DNA of 64,000 bases from Pseudomonas citri (GCF_025336485.1 NZ_JAODAB010000026.1:26420-90419), one strand, 5' to 3'; shown: positions 53,187 to 62,624, numbered from the stretch's first letter. Numbers and translations: made by a program. The notes: generated by a model from the sequence alone, not told the origin.

Positions 53187-54053
53187 TCAGTCGTCCATCC
53201 GGCCAAAGCGCCCGGAATGGAAATCGCTGAAGGCCTGGTGGATTTCCTGTTCGCTGTTCATCACGAACGGGCCATGGCCGACGATGGGTTCGTCGATGGG
53301 CTCGCCGCTGAGCAACAGCACCACCGCGTCGTTGTCGGCTTGCAGGCACACCTGGTCACCCGCCCGGTCGAACAGCGCCAGTTGTCCGGCCTCGACACGC
53401 TCGCGACCATTGGCCTGGACCGAACCGCGCAGCACCACCAGGGCCGTGTTGCGGCCCTCGTGCAGGTCCAGGGTAAGGTCTTTCCCGCCCTTCAAGCGGA
53501 TGTCCCAGACGTCGATGGGCGTGAAGGTCTTCGCCGGGCCTCGATGCCCGTCGAAGGTCCCGGCGATCAGGCGCAGGCTGCCGGCGTCGTTTTTCAGCGC
53601 GATGTTCGGGATGTCGTCCTTGAGGATCGTCTGGTAGCCGGCCGGGGCCATTTTGTCCTTGGCCGGCAGGTTGACCCACAGCTGCACCATTTCCATGACC
53701 CCACCCTGCCGGGCGAAGGCTTGGGAATGGAACTCTTCGTGGATGATTCCGGAAGCGGCGGTCATCCACTGCACGTCGCCAGGACCGATCTTGCCACCGC
53801 TGCCGGTGGAATCCCGATGTTCCAGCTCGCCCTGGTAGACGATGGTCACCGTTTCGAAACCACGATGAGGGTGCTGGCCGACACCACGCCGCTCGGTGGT
53901 CGGTGTGAATTCCGTGGGAGCGGCGTGGTCCAGCAGCAGGAACGGACTGATGTGCTTGCCCAGGTTGTCGTAGGAAAACAGCGTACGAACCGGGAAACCG
54001 TCACCCACCCAATGGGGCCGCGGGCTAGTGTAGAGGCCGATAATGTTTTTCAT
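53187..54053 (-). CDS. pirin-family protein
   Basis: 288 residues, a bicupin. The N-terminal cupin metal ligands are in QHPHRGFETVTI (two His) and ASGIIHEEFHS (His, Glu). Pirins of this class include quercetin dioxygenases and redox-sensitive regulators. I start at MKNIIGLYTSPRPHW, the family N terminus, rather than nine codons earlier. No neighbour reveals its substrate. Confidence 0.93.
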   Translation of the reverse strand: MKNIIGLYTSPRPHWVGDGFPVRTLFSYDNLGKHISPFLLLDHAAPTEFTPTTERRGVGQHPHRGFETVTIVYQGELEHRDSTGSGGKIGPGDVQWMTAASGIIHEEFHSQAFARQGGVMEMVQLWVNLPAKDKMAPAGYQTILKDDIPNIALKNDAGSLRLIAGTFDGHRGPAKTFTPIDVWDIRLKGGKDLTLDLHEGRNTALVVLRGSVQANGRERVEAGQLALFDRAGDQVCLQADNDAVVLLLSGEPIDEPIVGHGPFVMNSEQEIHQAFSDFHSGRFGRMDD

Positions 54054-54181
54054 GCTGTGTCTCCAAATCAGGTGTTGCAAGGATGGACACAGCTTAAAAC
54101 CGAGCGGTTTATAGCGCTAGACGGCAAAAACCGGCCTTAGCGTTCTATTGAAGGAACAATGAGACCGGTGCGGGAACCCGT

Positions 54182-54796
54182 TCAAAGATGATTGCGCTTG
54201 GCAAACTCCGACAGCCCCACCAAGGACTGCAGGCCTAGCTTTTCCAACAGGCGGGTCTTGTAGGTACTGACAGTCTTTGGGCTCAGGAACAGGTTTTCGG
54301 CGATGTCCTTGCCGCGCATGCCCATGGCCAGCATGCGCAGGATGGACAGCTCGCGGGTGGAAAGGCTTTCCAGGGCCTGCTGTTCGCTGCGCTGCTGGAA
54401 ATCCAGCCTGACGGACACTTGGGGGAAATAAGCGTAACCGGACTTCAACGCCTGGATGGCCTTGGTCAGTTCCTTGAGATCGCTTTTCTTGGTCACGAAC
54501 CCACGGGCTCCGGCCGAGATGCAGCGGTTGCAGAAGTGCTGCGCGTCCTGGGAGGTGAACACCAGCACACTGCACTCGGGATACTGGGCCATGATCCAGA
54601 CCAACAGGTCCAGGCCATCGAAACCGTTCATCACCAGGTCGAGGATGACCAGGTCGGGCATGCTCTCCTTGATGAACGTCCGGGCTTCGGCCACGCCGTT
54701 GGCGTCCCTGATGTGGCTGAACCCCTCGGTCTGGCAAACGAGCCGCAGCGCTCCTCGGATGACAGGGTGGTCGTCCACGATCAATACGTCTTTCAA
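54182..54796 (-). CDS. NarL/LuxR-type response regulator (EvgA/BvgA-like)
   Basis: 204 residues. The receiver (~1-115) has acidic pair D8/D9 in VLIVDDHPV, phospho-Asp D53 in DLVILDLVMNG and a lysine in GFVTKKSDLKEL. The LuxR helix-turn-helix (~140-200, LSTRELSILRMLAMGMRGKD) follows. I favour a TTG start at 54796, placed after GGGGA; an upstream in-frame ATG (54856) adds a tail without homology. With the hybrid kinase at 55486-58794 it forms an EvgS/BvgS-like phosphorelay. Confidence 0.9.
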   Translation of the reverse strand: MKDVLIVDDHPVIRGALRLVCQTEGFSHIRDANGVAEARTFIKESMPDLVILDLVMNGFDGLDLLVWIMAQYPECSVLVFTSQDAQHFCNRCISAGARGFVTKKSDLKELTKAIQALKSGYAYFPQVSVRLDFQQRSEQQALESLSTRELSILRMLAMGMRGKDIAENLFLSPKTVSTYKTRLLEKLGLQSLVGLSEFAKRNHL

Positions 54797-54910
54797 GGCA
54801 ATTCCCCAGGTCAAAACAAACGGCACCGGTGCCATGACTGCACCGGACTCTTGCACAAACGCCAGGCCATGCCACCTGTCTGATCCGACAGTGCCGACCG
54901 ACGGTCAATC

Positions 54911-55345
54911 TCAGCGCCCATGGCCCTGCCGGAGGGGGCGCTCCCACGGTTGCAGCGACTCACTGGCCAGAGGGTCAACCTGCGTCATCAGGCGCTTGAG
55001 TGACACGAGATCAGGCAAGGGTGCCTGGCTCAGGTGCACGCTCGAACGACGGGTGACGGGCACCGGCGATAGACCGACCGGTTGAGCGTTGTAGACCAGC
55101 CCGTGACAAACCTGTGGGCTGTAGGCAGCAAAATCCTGGAGATCCAGCGCCCCGTTTGCCAGCCCGGCGTTGATGAGCACCAGGTCGAACGGTTCGCTAC
55201 CGTACTCCACCAGCTTCAGCAACTCGTGCACATGGCTCACGGGGACGATCCGGAAATAACCCAGCTGATTGAGCAGACGCTCCAGCACGATTCGATGGGC
55301 ATGGTCTGGATCGGCAATCAGGATACGGAGTGCTTTGTTCGACAT
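54911..55345 (-). CDS. degenerate receiver (pseudo-receiver) protein
   Basis: 144 residues. The start MSNKALRILIADPDHAHRIV has the acidic pocket (D12, D14), but the phosphoacceptor position is N59 (FDLVLINAGL, where receivers have LxxxD). The conserved Thr/Ser is also lost (HGLVYNAQP), and there is no output domain. It lies between the hybrid kinase and the LuxR-type regulator on the same strand, so it may act as a phosphorylation-independent adaptor or decoy in that relay. The longer upstream frame to 55489 is not supported. Confidence 0.75.
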   Translation of the reverse strand: MSNKALRILIADPDHAHRIVLERLLNQLGYFRIVPVSHVHELLKLVEYGSEPFDLVLINAGLANGALDLQDFAAYSPQVCHGLVYNAQPVGLSPVPVTRRSSVHLSQAPLPDLVSLKRLMTQVDPLASESLQPWERPLRQGHGR

Positions 55346-55485
55346 GGCAAGCTTTCCAATAGCAACGCGCCAGGTAAGGAGCGGCTCAAGAACATTAAGG
55401 GCCGTCAGGCTAGAGGAAGCGTTTGAAAGACGATGTAGGACTATTCCGAAAATATGGACAGACACAGCCCTTACATGGAGGGAAT

Positions 55486-58400
55486 TCATCTGTGCGAGGA
55501 TCCGAGGGGACCGCTTCGCGGTCTGGCGGGAGCACGCGCCTTCGCCACATGGGGCTTGAGTCCATCGCTCAATTGCTCCATGGCTTGGCGAAGGACTTCC
55601 ACGGGTTCGGCGAGTTGCACCGCGTTACCTCCCCGGCAAGCGTTTTCCAACGCCTCGCAGGCGGCGACCAGGCGTTGCGCGTCGATGATGCGTGCGCCGC
55701 CCTTGATCCGGTGCGCCAGGTCCGCCAGGCCAGGCAAGTCTTGCTGGGAAGACAAACGCAGCAGTCGCGCTTGATCTTCGGCATTGCTGTCGAGCAGTTC
55801 TTCCAGCAGTTGCCTGAGGGCGTTCGGGTCATCGCCGGTCAGTTGTTGCAGGCTGCTCAAATCGAGGTCGTCGCTAGACGGGGGCGTCGTGTTGTGTGGC
55901 GTGACCGAAGCCAGGCGATCATGGAGCGCTTCGAGGCTGATGGGCTTGAACAGGCAATCGTCCATCCCGGCGTCGGCGCAGCGCACCTTTTCCTCGGGCT
56001 GGGCGTTGGCCGTGAACCCCAGGATCACCCCGGGCGACCACTGGCGGGCACGCTCCTCGGCGCGAATGGCGCGGGCCAGTTCATAGCCACTCATCAAAGG
56101 CATGTTGCAGTCGGTAATCACCACGTCGAAGGGTTCGCTGCGCCAGGCCCGGAGGCCTTCGACACCGTTCTGCGCCTCCTCGACACGGTGCCCCAGGTAA
56201 CCCAGTTGCCGGGACAGCAGCAGACGGTTGGCCGGGTAATCATCGACCACCAGGATCCTCAGCACCGGGCCCGGCGGCCGCGTCTCGTCCTCGCCAGGCG
56301 AAGCCGGCGGCAGCGCATCGAGCACCGGCAGGTTCAGCAGGATCTCGACCTGGGTGCCCTCCCCCGGCTCGCTGTGCAATGTCAGGGTGCCGCCCATCAT
56401 TTCGCACAAGGTGCGGCTGATGACCAACCCCAGCCCGGAACCGCTGCGCGCCGACTGAGCGCCGTGGCTGGCCTGGGTAAAGGGGCTGAACAGGCGACGC
56501 TGGTCCTCAGCCGAAATACCGCAGCCAGTGTCCTCGACCCGCAGGCGAATGCCCAGATGCACGTGCCCGGGATCCGGCTCGCCACGCACACTCAGGCGCA
56601 CCTGGCCCTGCTCGGTGAACTTGATGGCGTTGCTCAGCAGGTTCGACACGATCTGCTTGAAGCGCAAGGGATCGATCGACACGTCGCGGTCGATCGCGGC
56701 GTCCAGCGCCAGCGTCAGGCCCAGGTGCTTTTGCCGGGCCAGGCCTTCGAAGATCCGCGCCACCGATTCCACCAGTGCCTTGAGGTTGGCCCGCTCCGGC
56801 GTCAATGACAGCCGGCCCGACTCGATGCGGGCGATGTCGAGGATGTCGCCGATCAAGTCGAGCATGCCATGGGCAGCACCCGACGCGACTTCGATGGCGG
56901 ACCGGTCGACGATGCCCTGGTCAGCTTTTTTCAACGCCAGTTCCAGCATGCCGATGACCGCATTCATCGGCGTGCGGATCTCATGGCTCATGGTCGCCAC
57001 GAAAGTGGTCTTGGCCCGATTGGCGTCGTCGGCGCTTTCCTTGGCGAGCCGCAATTGCTCCAGCAGGCGCCGCAAATACATGACCCAGCCCAAGGTCACC
57101 AGCAACAGCAACGCGGCGACGGCAAACCCTTGCAGGATCGTGGTGCGGTTGCGCAGCCAGTAACTGTTGTCGATCACCACCTCGCTGCGCCAGCGATTGG
57201 TCAGCTCGTCCATTTCCTCGGGCGAAATGCTCAACAGCGCTTTGTCCAGAATGGAGTAAAGCTCCAGCGCCCCGCGGTTCGTCGCCAAGGCAACGCGCGC
57301 CGGCACGGTGCCCACGGTGCTGGTGATCTGTAACGTGTCACGGTATTGGCGAGAGATCATATAGCGGGCGCTGATCAGCGGATTGATCGCCGCATCCGCC
57401 GCGCCAGACGCCACCATCGCCATGGCGTCGGCCCCGTTCTGTGCTGTCACCAACTGCACGCGGGGGAACTGCTCCAGCAAAAACTCACGCAATACGTTGC
57501 CACGCACCAGCGCCAGGCGCTGGCCGGCCATCTGATCCAGGGTAAGCGGCGCCTTGGCCCTGACCGGCAGCACCAACACGAACGGGTTCGTCAGATACGG
57601 TCGGGTAAAGCGCAACTCGCTTTCGAGTTCGGCGCTGGGGATGGCGGTGGCGAGGACATCAGCCTTGCCGCTCTTGATCTGGCCGATCAGGTCATCCACC
57701 GAATCGCCACGTTGCACATCGAATTTCAGACCGGTGCGCAAGCTGATCCTCGCCAACACATCGGCGCCGATGCCGCGCAATTGGCCTTGCTCGTCGAAGA
57801 ACGTCAGCGGCAGGAAGTTTTCGTTGACCGCCACTTTGATCCGCGGATGAGCATCCAGCCAGCGTTGCTCGCGGACACTGAAATGCACCGTTTGCCGGCC
57901 CGGCATGCTCGCGCCGCCGGCGCTCCAGCGCCGCAGGATGCTCATGCGTTCGCTGGCGGGAATGGCTTGCAGCGCGGCGTTGACGATACGCAGCAGGCGC
58001 CCATTGTCGCGACTGACCGCGAAGGCGAATGGCTGCACCTCCATGCGCGAGAAGTCCGCCAGTTGGATGTTGTTCAGGTAATTCTTGCTGATCAGGTAGT
58101 TGGCACTGATCGAATCCCCCAGGTAGACGTCAGCCTGGCCGAACGCCACGGCACCGATGGCGCTCAGGGTCGAAGGGTACAGTTGCAAGGTCGCGTCGGG
58201 ATAAAAAGCCTTGACCGTGTCCGGTGGCAGATAGTGATACAGCATCGCCACACGCTTGCCCGCCAGGTCCGCCGGCAAGTCCTGGCTGTCGTCGACGCGG
58301 GCCACCAGGGTGGGCAAGTCATCGGCGTAGGCCTGGGACATCGCCAGGCCCGGCTCGGCGGCCTCGAAGCCGTTGGCGGTGCCGAGCAGATCGATCTCGG

Positions 58401-58794
58401 CGCCGCGCAAGGCCTGGAGCGATTCGGTGCGCGACGGATAGCGCCGCACCTCGATCTGGACGTGCAAAAGCTGCCCCAGCAGTTGCGCGTAATCGGCGGT
58501 CAGGCCTTCGTAGTCGCGACCGTTGCCGGTGATGCTGAAAGGCGCGTAGTCCGGTGCCGAGGCGCCCAGCAGCAAGGTGCCTTTGCCACGCAACCAGGCC
58601 CAGTCGGCCGAGTCCAGGGACACGGAATAGTCGCCCACGTCGGAGCGCCCGAGCACCTGCAGCGACTCGGGCGCCGCGTCAACCCGTGGCACCCCACTCA
58701 ATGAGCCCAGCAACAGCACCGCCAGGCCTGCGCGTAGAAGCAGCATCATCTGGTTGTTTCGCTTGGCATGATCGACCGGCCCCCCCGACGGCAC
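55486..58794 (-). CDS. BvgS/EvgS-type hybrid sensor kinase with two solute-binding domains
   Basis: 1102 residues. Signal helix (~20-40), two periplasmic SBP_bac_3 Venus-flytrap domains (~60-295 and ~305-535), membrane helix (~550-572), kinase core with phospho-His H604 in MSHEIRTPMNAVIG, ATPase domain (~700-820, GSGLGLVISRTLCE), receiver with D895 in VVITDCNMPLMSG, and a C-terminal Hpt with H1028 in ADLAHRIKGGARI. The four-step His-Asp-His-Asp relay would end on D53 of the LuxR-type regulator downstream. There is no PAS domain between membrane and kinase, unlike B. pertussis BvgS. The ligand is unknown. The true start may be the Met pair near residue 16. Confidence 0.94.
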   Translation of the reverse strand: MPSGGPVDHAKRNNQMMLLLRAGLAVLLLGSLSGVPRVDAAPESLQVLGRSDVGDYSVSLDSADWAWLRGKGTLLLGASAPDYAPFSITGNGRDYEGLTADYAQLLGQLLHVQIEVRRYPSRTESLQALRGAEIDLLGTANGFEAAEPGLAMSQAYADDLPTLVARVDDSQDLPADLAGKRVAMLYHYLPPDTVKAFYPDATLQLYPSTLSAIGAVAFGQADVYLGDSISANYLISKNYLNNIQLADFSRMEVQPFAFAVSRDNGRLLRIVNAALQAIPASERMSILRRWSAGGASMPGRQTVHFSVREQRWLDAHPRIKVAVNENFLPLTFFDEQGQLRGIGADVLARISLRTGLKFDVQRGDSVDDLIGQIKSGKADVLATAIPSAELESELRFTRPYLTNPFVLVLPVRAKAPLTLDQMAGQRLALVRGNVLREFLLEQFPRVQLVTAQNGADAMAMVASGAADAAINPLISARYMISRQYRDTLQITSTVGTVPARVALATNRGALELYSILDKALLSISPEEMDELTNRWRSEVVIDNSYWLRNRTTILQGFAVAALLLLVTLGWVMYLRRLLEQLRLAKESADDANRAKTTFVATMSHEIRTPMNAVIGMLELALKKADQGIVDRSAIEVASGAAHGMLDLIGDILDIARIESGRLSLTPERANLKALVESVARIFEGLARQKHLGLTLALDAAIDRDVSIDPLRFKQIVSNLLSNAIKFTEQGQVRLSVRGEPDPGHVHLGIRLRVEDTGCGISAEDQRRLFSPFTQASHGAQSARSGSGLGLVISRTLCEMMGGTLTLHSEPGEGTQVEILLNLPVLDALPPASPGEDETRPPGPVLRILVVDDYPANRLLLSRQLGYLGHRVEEAQNGVEGLRAWRSEPFDVVITDCNMPLMSGYELARAIRAEERARQWSPGVILGFTANAQPEEKVRCADAGMDDCLFKPISLEALHDRLASVTPHNTTPPSSDDLDLSSLQQLTGDDPNALRQLLEELLDSNAEDQARLLRLSSQQDLPGLADLAHRIKGGARIIDAQRLVAACEALENACRGGNAVQLAEPVEVLRQAMEQLSDGLKPHVAKARAPARPRSGPLGSSHR

Positions 58795-59288
58795 AATCCG
58801 TCAGGGGCGACCGGCCAAGAGGTTCAGACTGCCAATACGAGGGAACAGCGAACCGTCCATGGGCCTGTCAAACGACGACAGGCATGGAGTGAGTGTAGGA
58901 AGTTTCTGAGGATTTTCCTGTAGCCCATCGGATGGGCGCCGGATTCAGGGACGCCCCCCTTGCGGGAGCACCTTCGTGCGGGTGGTGCTCGAGGTTGGGG
59001 ATCTGTTGTTTTTGCCTGAAGGCTGGTTCCACCCGGTGGAGTCGGTGTCCACATCGTTGTCGGTGAATTTCTGGGTGAATTCGGGTCGGGGTTGGTAAGA
59101 GGCCACTGGAGGCACGCTGCTTTTGTGGCGAGGGAGCTTGTTCCCTCGCCACAGCAGTTGTCACCGCAATTCGTCCGTTGATCGCCGCGCCCCGCTTCGA
59201 GTTGCCAGCCCAGAAAACCCCTCCTAAGATCGATGCTCCAACGGGTGCAGCGGAGCTGCCCGACAAAAACCCGACTCAAGGATCCGGT
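58795..59288. other. 494-base region without a supportable gene
   Basis: Between the hybrid kinase start and a small gene on the plus strand I see only overlapping short frames without domains, and a REP-like hairpin. It should hold the kinase promoter on the minus strand. Confidence 0.5.
59124..59153. repeat. intergenic palindrome (tgtggcgagg type)
   Basis: tgtggcgaggga-gcttgt-tccctcgccaca is a perfect 12-bp hairpin, the same family as 34952-34981 and 61471-61496. Confidence 0.88.
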
Positions 59289-59666
59289 ATGACCCATATC
59301 AAACGCCCCATCACCACCCCACCTCGAACAGGCCTGACCCGGGAAGATCTCTGGGAAGCCCAGGACCGGGGCCTGATCAAATGCTGGGAAATCGGCCGCG
59401 AGCGGGCGATGAAGTTTCCCGAACTGGCACAACGCTGCCAAGCCGGTGAGTTACCGGTGCTGGGCTGGAAAGGCGGTGTCAGCCGCAGCTTGAAGAAAAA
59501 CGAAAAATTCGGTTGCCTCAAGTACCTCGCCCAATGGCAAGGTCTGCGCGGTGAAGACCTGGACATCGACTTGTCCCAGGAACGCACCCTCACCTGCTCC
59601 AGCACGAACATGATCGTCACGTTCACCCCGGATCGGGCCAAATACGTGAATCAGGAACCCGCCTGA
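59289..59666 (+). CDS. hypothetical protein (125 aa)
   Basis: A soluble 125-residue protein starting MTHIKRPITTPPRTGLTRED. No known domain recognised; it is rich in charged residues and has a conserved-looking core (GWKGGVSRSLKKNEKFGCLK). I chose the ATG at 59289 over a longer frame that would run through the palindrome. It converges on the GlxA-type regulator. Codon use is like its neighbours, so it is likely real. Confidence 0.65.
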   Translation: MTHIKRPITTPPRTGLTREDLWEAQDRGLIKCWEIGRERAMKFPELAQRCQAGELPVLGWKGGVSRSLKKNEKFGCLKYLAQWQGLRGEDLDIDLSQERTLTCSSTNMIVTFTPDRAKYVNQEPA

Positions 59667-59694
59667 GCGTAACCGGGCAATGTCGCAAACCGCC

Positions 59695-60666
59695 TCAAGA
59701 CAGAGCGGCAAACCGTTCACGATAGGCCTGGGGGGTCACGCCCATCGCCCGCAGAAAACTGCGGCGCAAGGTCTCTTCACTGCCGAAACCGCACTGCACC
59801 GCCACGCGCTTGATGGGGAGCGCGGTGTCGGCCAGTAGCCGGCGGGCGGTTTCCACGCGAATCAATTCCACCGCTCGTGCCGGGGTCTGGCCGGTGTCGG
59901 CGCGGTAGTGACGGACAAAGCTGCGTTCGCTCATGCCCGCCTGGGCAGCCAGATTCGACAGCCCCAGGTCTTGGGTGAGGTTCTCGGCGATCCAGGCGTG
60001 CAACTCATCAAAACGGTTGCCCTGTTTTTGCAGTGAAAGCATCACGCTGAACTGCGATTGCCCACCAGGTCGCTTGAGGAACACCACCAACTGCCGGGCG
60101 ACCTCCAGGGCCATGGCGCGCCCCAGGTCGTCTTCTACCAATGCCAGGGCCAGGTCGATACCGGCCGTGACCCCGGCCGAAGTCCAGACCGGACCGTCAT
60201 TGATAAAGATCGGATTGGGTTCGACCCGCAACTGCGGATGCTGCTCGGCCAGTTGTTCGCAGCGCGTCCAATGGGTCACCACGCGCCGCCCGTCCAGCCA
60301 GCCGCTGGCCGCCAGCAGAAATGCCCCGGTACACACCGAGGCCACCCGACGCGAACGCAAGCCATGCTCCTTGACCCACGCCACCAGCGCCGGGTCTTTC
60401 GCCGCTTCGTACACGCCCCAGCCACCGGCGATCAGCAAAGTGTCGCTGCCTTCGCTCGGCAGCGGCTCTGCCATCAGCGCCAACCCCGCCGAAGACACCA
60501 CCGCCCCGCCCCCAGCGGCAATGACCCTGGGCGTGTAGGGCAACGGCAGGCCTTGCTGGCGGGCCAGGTCGTTGGCCGACGCGAATACCTGCAAGGGCCC
60601 GGTGACGTCCAGCACTTGCACGTTGGCGAAGGCCAGTACATGAATGGTTTTCGGTGAGTTGGGCAT
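59695..60666 (-). CDS. GlxA-family regulator (DJ-1/PfpI domain + AraC helix-turn-helix)
   Basis: 323 residues. An N-terminal class I amidotransferase-like domain (~5-180; SVCTGAFLLAASGWLDGRRV carries the nucleophile-elbow cysteine) is fused to an AraC domain (~220-320, LSNLAAQAGMSERSFVRHYR). GlxA members often control amino acid or nitrogen catabolism. Here it is divergent from isonitrile hydratase (98-base gap), whose fold its N-terminal domain shares, so it may sense a related compound and regulate that gene. Confidence 0.93.
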   Translation of the reverse strand: MPNSPKTIHVLAFANVQVLDVTGPLQVFASANDLARQQGLPLPYTPRVIAAGGGAVVSSAGLALMAEPLPSEGSDTLLIAGGWGVYEAAKDPALVAWVKEHGLRSRRVASVCTGAFLLAASGWLDGRRVVTHWTRCEQLAEQHPQLRVEPNPIFINDGPVWTSAGVTAGIDLALALVEDDLGRAMALEVARQLVVFLKRPGGQSQFSVMLSLQKQGNRFDELHAWIAENLTQDLGLSNLAAQAGMSERSFVRHYRADTGQTPARAVELIRVETARRLLADTALPIKRVAVQCGFGSEETLRRSFLRAMGVTPQAYRERFAALS

Positions 60667-60764
60667 ATTGGCGTGATTCGAGGGCTTATTGGCGTATGCG
60701 CCAGAGCCTACGGACCTAAAGTCAAACCGTCCACCCCTCGGGCACCATCCACAGGAGAAACGCC

Positions 60765-61457
60765 ATGACGCTGCAGATCGGTTTGTTGTTATTTCCCCAG
60801 GTCCAGCAGTTGGACCTCACCGGCCCTTATGACGTGCTGGCTTCGTTACCGGATGTGAAAGTCCACCTGATCTGGAAAGACCTGGCCCCCATCACCGCCA
60901 GCACCGGGCTGGTGCTGCTGCCCACCACCACGTTCGCCGACTGCCCGAAACTGGACGTGATCTGTGTCCCCGGCGGAAGCGGCGTCGGCCCCTTGATGGA
61001 AGACGAACAGACACTCGCCTTCCTCAAGCGACAGGCCGCCGAGGCGAAATACATCACTTCGGTGTGCACCGGTTCGCTGGTGCTCGGTGCGGCAGGCCTG
61101 TTGCAGGGGAAGCGCGCCACCACCCATTGGGCCTATCACAGCCTGCTGCAAACCCTGGGCGCGACACCGGTCAAGGATCGCGTGGTCCGCGACGGCAACC
61201 TGCTGACCGGTGGCGGCATCACGGCGGGGATCGATTTTGCCTTGACCCTGGCAGCCGAACTGTTCGATCAGGACACCGCCGAACTGGTCCAACTGCAACT
61301 CGAATACGCCCCTGCCCCACCCTTCAATGCAGGCAGCCCGGACACCGCGCCGACGCGCATCTTGGAAGAAGCCCATCGACGCGCCGCCGAGTCGTTCCGC
61401 GTGCGCTCGCAGATCACCCAACGCGCCGCGGCGCGGCTGGAGCTCGCTAGATCATAG
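60765..61457 (+). CDS. inhA: isonitrile hydratase
   Basis: 230 residues of the DJ-1/PfpI fold, closely matching P. putida InhA, which hydrates isonitriles to N-substituted formamides. The catalytic residues known there are all present: C101 in TSVCTGSLVLGAAGL, the following Thr102, and D17 in QQLDLTGPYDVL. AGGAG precedes the ATG. It is divergent from the GlxA-type regulator and followed by a palindrome and an AraC gene. Confidence 0.94.
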   Translation: MTLQIGLLLFPQVQQLDLTGPYDVLASLPDVKVHLIWKDLAPITASTGLVLLPTTTFADCPKLDVICVPGGSGVGPLMEDEQTLAFLKRQAAEAKYITSVCTGSLVLGAAGLLQGKRATTHWAYHSLLQTLGATPVKDRVVRDGNLLTGGGITAGIDFALTLAAELFDQDTAELVQLQLEYAPAPPFNAGSPDTAPTRILEEAHRRAAESFRVRSQITQRAAARLELARS

Positions 61458-61470
61458 GTCCATAAGCCTG

Positions 61471-61496
61471 TGGCGAGGGGTTTGATCCCCTCGCCA
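61471..61496. repeat. intergenic palindrome (tgtggcgagg type)
   Basis: tggcgagggg-tttgat-cccctcgcca is a perfect 10-bp hairpin just after inhA; it may also act as its terminator. Confidence 0.85.
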
Positions 61497-61621
61497 TTGT
61501 GGTCAGCCGGATCCTCCTGCGCACTTGCACGATCCTGTAGCGATCGAACCGACGCTGGTCGCCCGCCGCGCAATCGGCTTTACTAGCTCGGTTCATTCAA
61601 TTGGCAAGGAGATTGATCGGC

Positions 61622-62566
61622 ATGTCGGTATCCACGTCCCTACCCATCGCGCCTGATAACGACGTCAGCCCGCGCCGTGCGGAACTGGCGAGCCTGATGA
61701 TGCGCTTCGCACCGGAGTCTGGTGTCCACTCCACGGCTATCGAGGTCTTGCACCTGATCCGCTGCGACCAGCCGACCGAAGCCTTGCACACCGTGCACAA
61801 GCCTGGCCTGTGCATCATCGTCGAGGGACGCAAGGAGGTGCGCCTGGCAGATGAATGCTACGTGTATGACCCGCTCAACTACCTGGTGGTCTCGGTGACG
61901 CTACCGCTGGCCGGTCAAGTGATCGAGGCCAGCCCCGAGCGTCCCTATCTGTGCATTCGCCTGGACATCGACCCTGTACAGATCTGCCGGCTGATCGCCG
62001 AAAACCGTACCCTCAGCCTACCGACCGAGAGGGCTGATCGCGGACTGTTCCTGGACCGCATCGACACGTCGCTGCTTGACGCAGTGCTGCGCTTGCTACG
62101 GCTGTTGGACAGCCCGGACGATATTGCAACGCTCGCACCTTTGGCCCAGCAGGAAATTTTCTACCGATTGTTGCGCGGCGCCCAGGGGCGACGCTTGCAC
62201 GAAATCGCCATTCCCGATACCCAGACCCACCGTATCAGTCGCGCCATCGAGTGGCTCAATACTCATTACGCCGAGCCGCTGAGCATCGACAGCCTGGCAC
62301 AAATGATCAACCTCAGTCCGTCGGCGCTGCATCATCGCTTCAAAGCCGTGACGGCCATGAGCCCCTTGCAATACCAGAAACAGCTACGCCTGCAAGAAGC
62401 CCGACGGCTGCTGTTGGCGGAGAACAGCGACGTTTCGTCGATTGGCTACAAGATGGGCTACGAAAGTCCTTCGCAATTCAGCCGGGAATACAGCCGTCTC
62501 TTTGGCGCCTCTCCAAGCAAGGACATCGCTCGTTTGCGCGCCCAGACGCTGGTCAATAGCGTCTGA
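61622..62566 (+). CDS. AraC-family regulator (AraC_N cupin + HTH_18)
   Basis: 314 residues. The N-terminal cupin-like AraC_N domain (~25-180, HKPGLCIIVEGRKEVRLADE) is followed by the AraC DNA-binding domain (~210-305, LAQMINLSPSALHHRFKAVT). The start at ATG 61622 follows AAGGAG. It may act on the nearby inhA or an alcohol/aldehyde gene as in other AraC_N members; no target adjoins downstream. It ends with a terminator. Confidence 0.92.
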   Translation: MSVSTSLPIAPDNDVSPRRAELASLMMRFAPESGVHSTAIEVLHLIRCDQPTEALHTVHKPGLCIIVEGRKEVRLADECYVYDPLNYLVVSVTLPLAGQVIEASPERPYLCIRLDIDPVQICRLIAENRTLSLPTERADRGLFLDRIDTSLLDAVLRLLRLLDSPDDIATLAPLAQQEIFYRLLRGAQGRRLHEIAIPDTQTHRISRAIEWLNTHYAEPLSIDSLAQMINLSPSALHHRFKAVTAMSPLQYQKQLRLQEARRLLLAENSDVSSIGYKMGYESPSQFSREYSRLFGASPSKDIARLRAQTLVNSV

Positions 62567-62624
62567 TGCCTGCCGACCCTGGCCTGCCCCTGCCATGGCA
62601 GGGGCACTTTTTCGCAGGCGAAAA

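Noticed and set aside
55423..56808. 461-residue plus-strand frame under the hybrid kinase
   Set aside because: It runs over the receiver and Hpt coding region in antisense and has no recognisable features.
34952..61496. CRISPR array from repeated intergenic palindromes
   Set aside because: The repeats are dispersed hairpins without regular spacers, and there are no cas genes.
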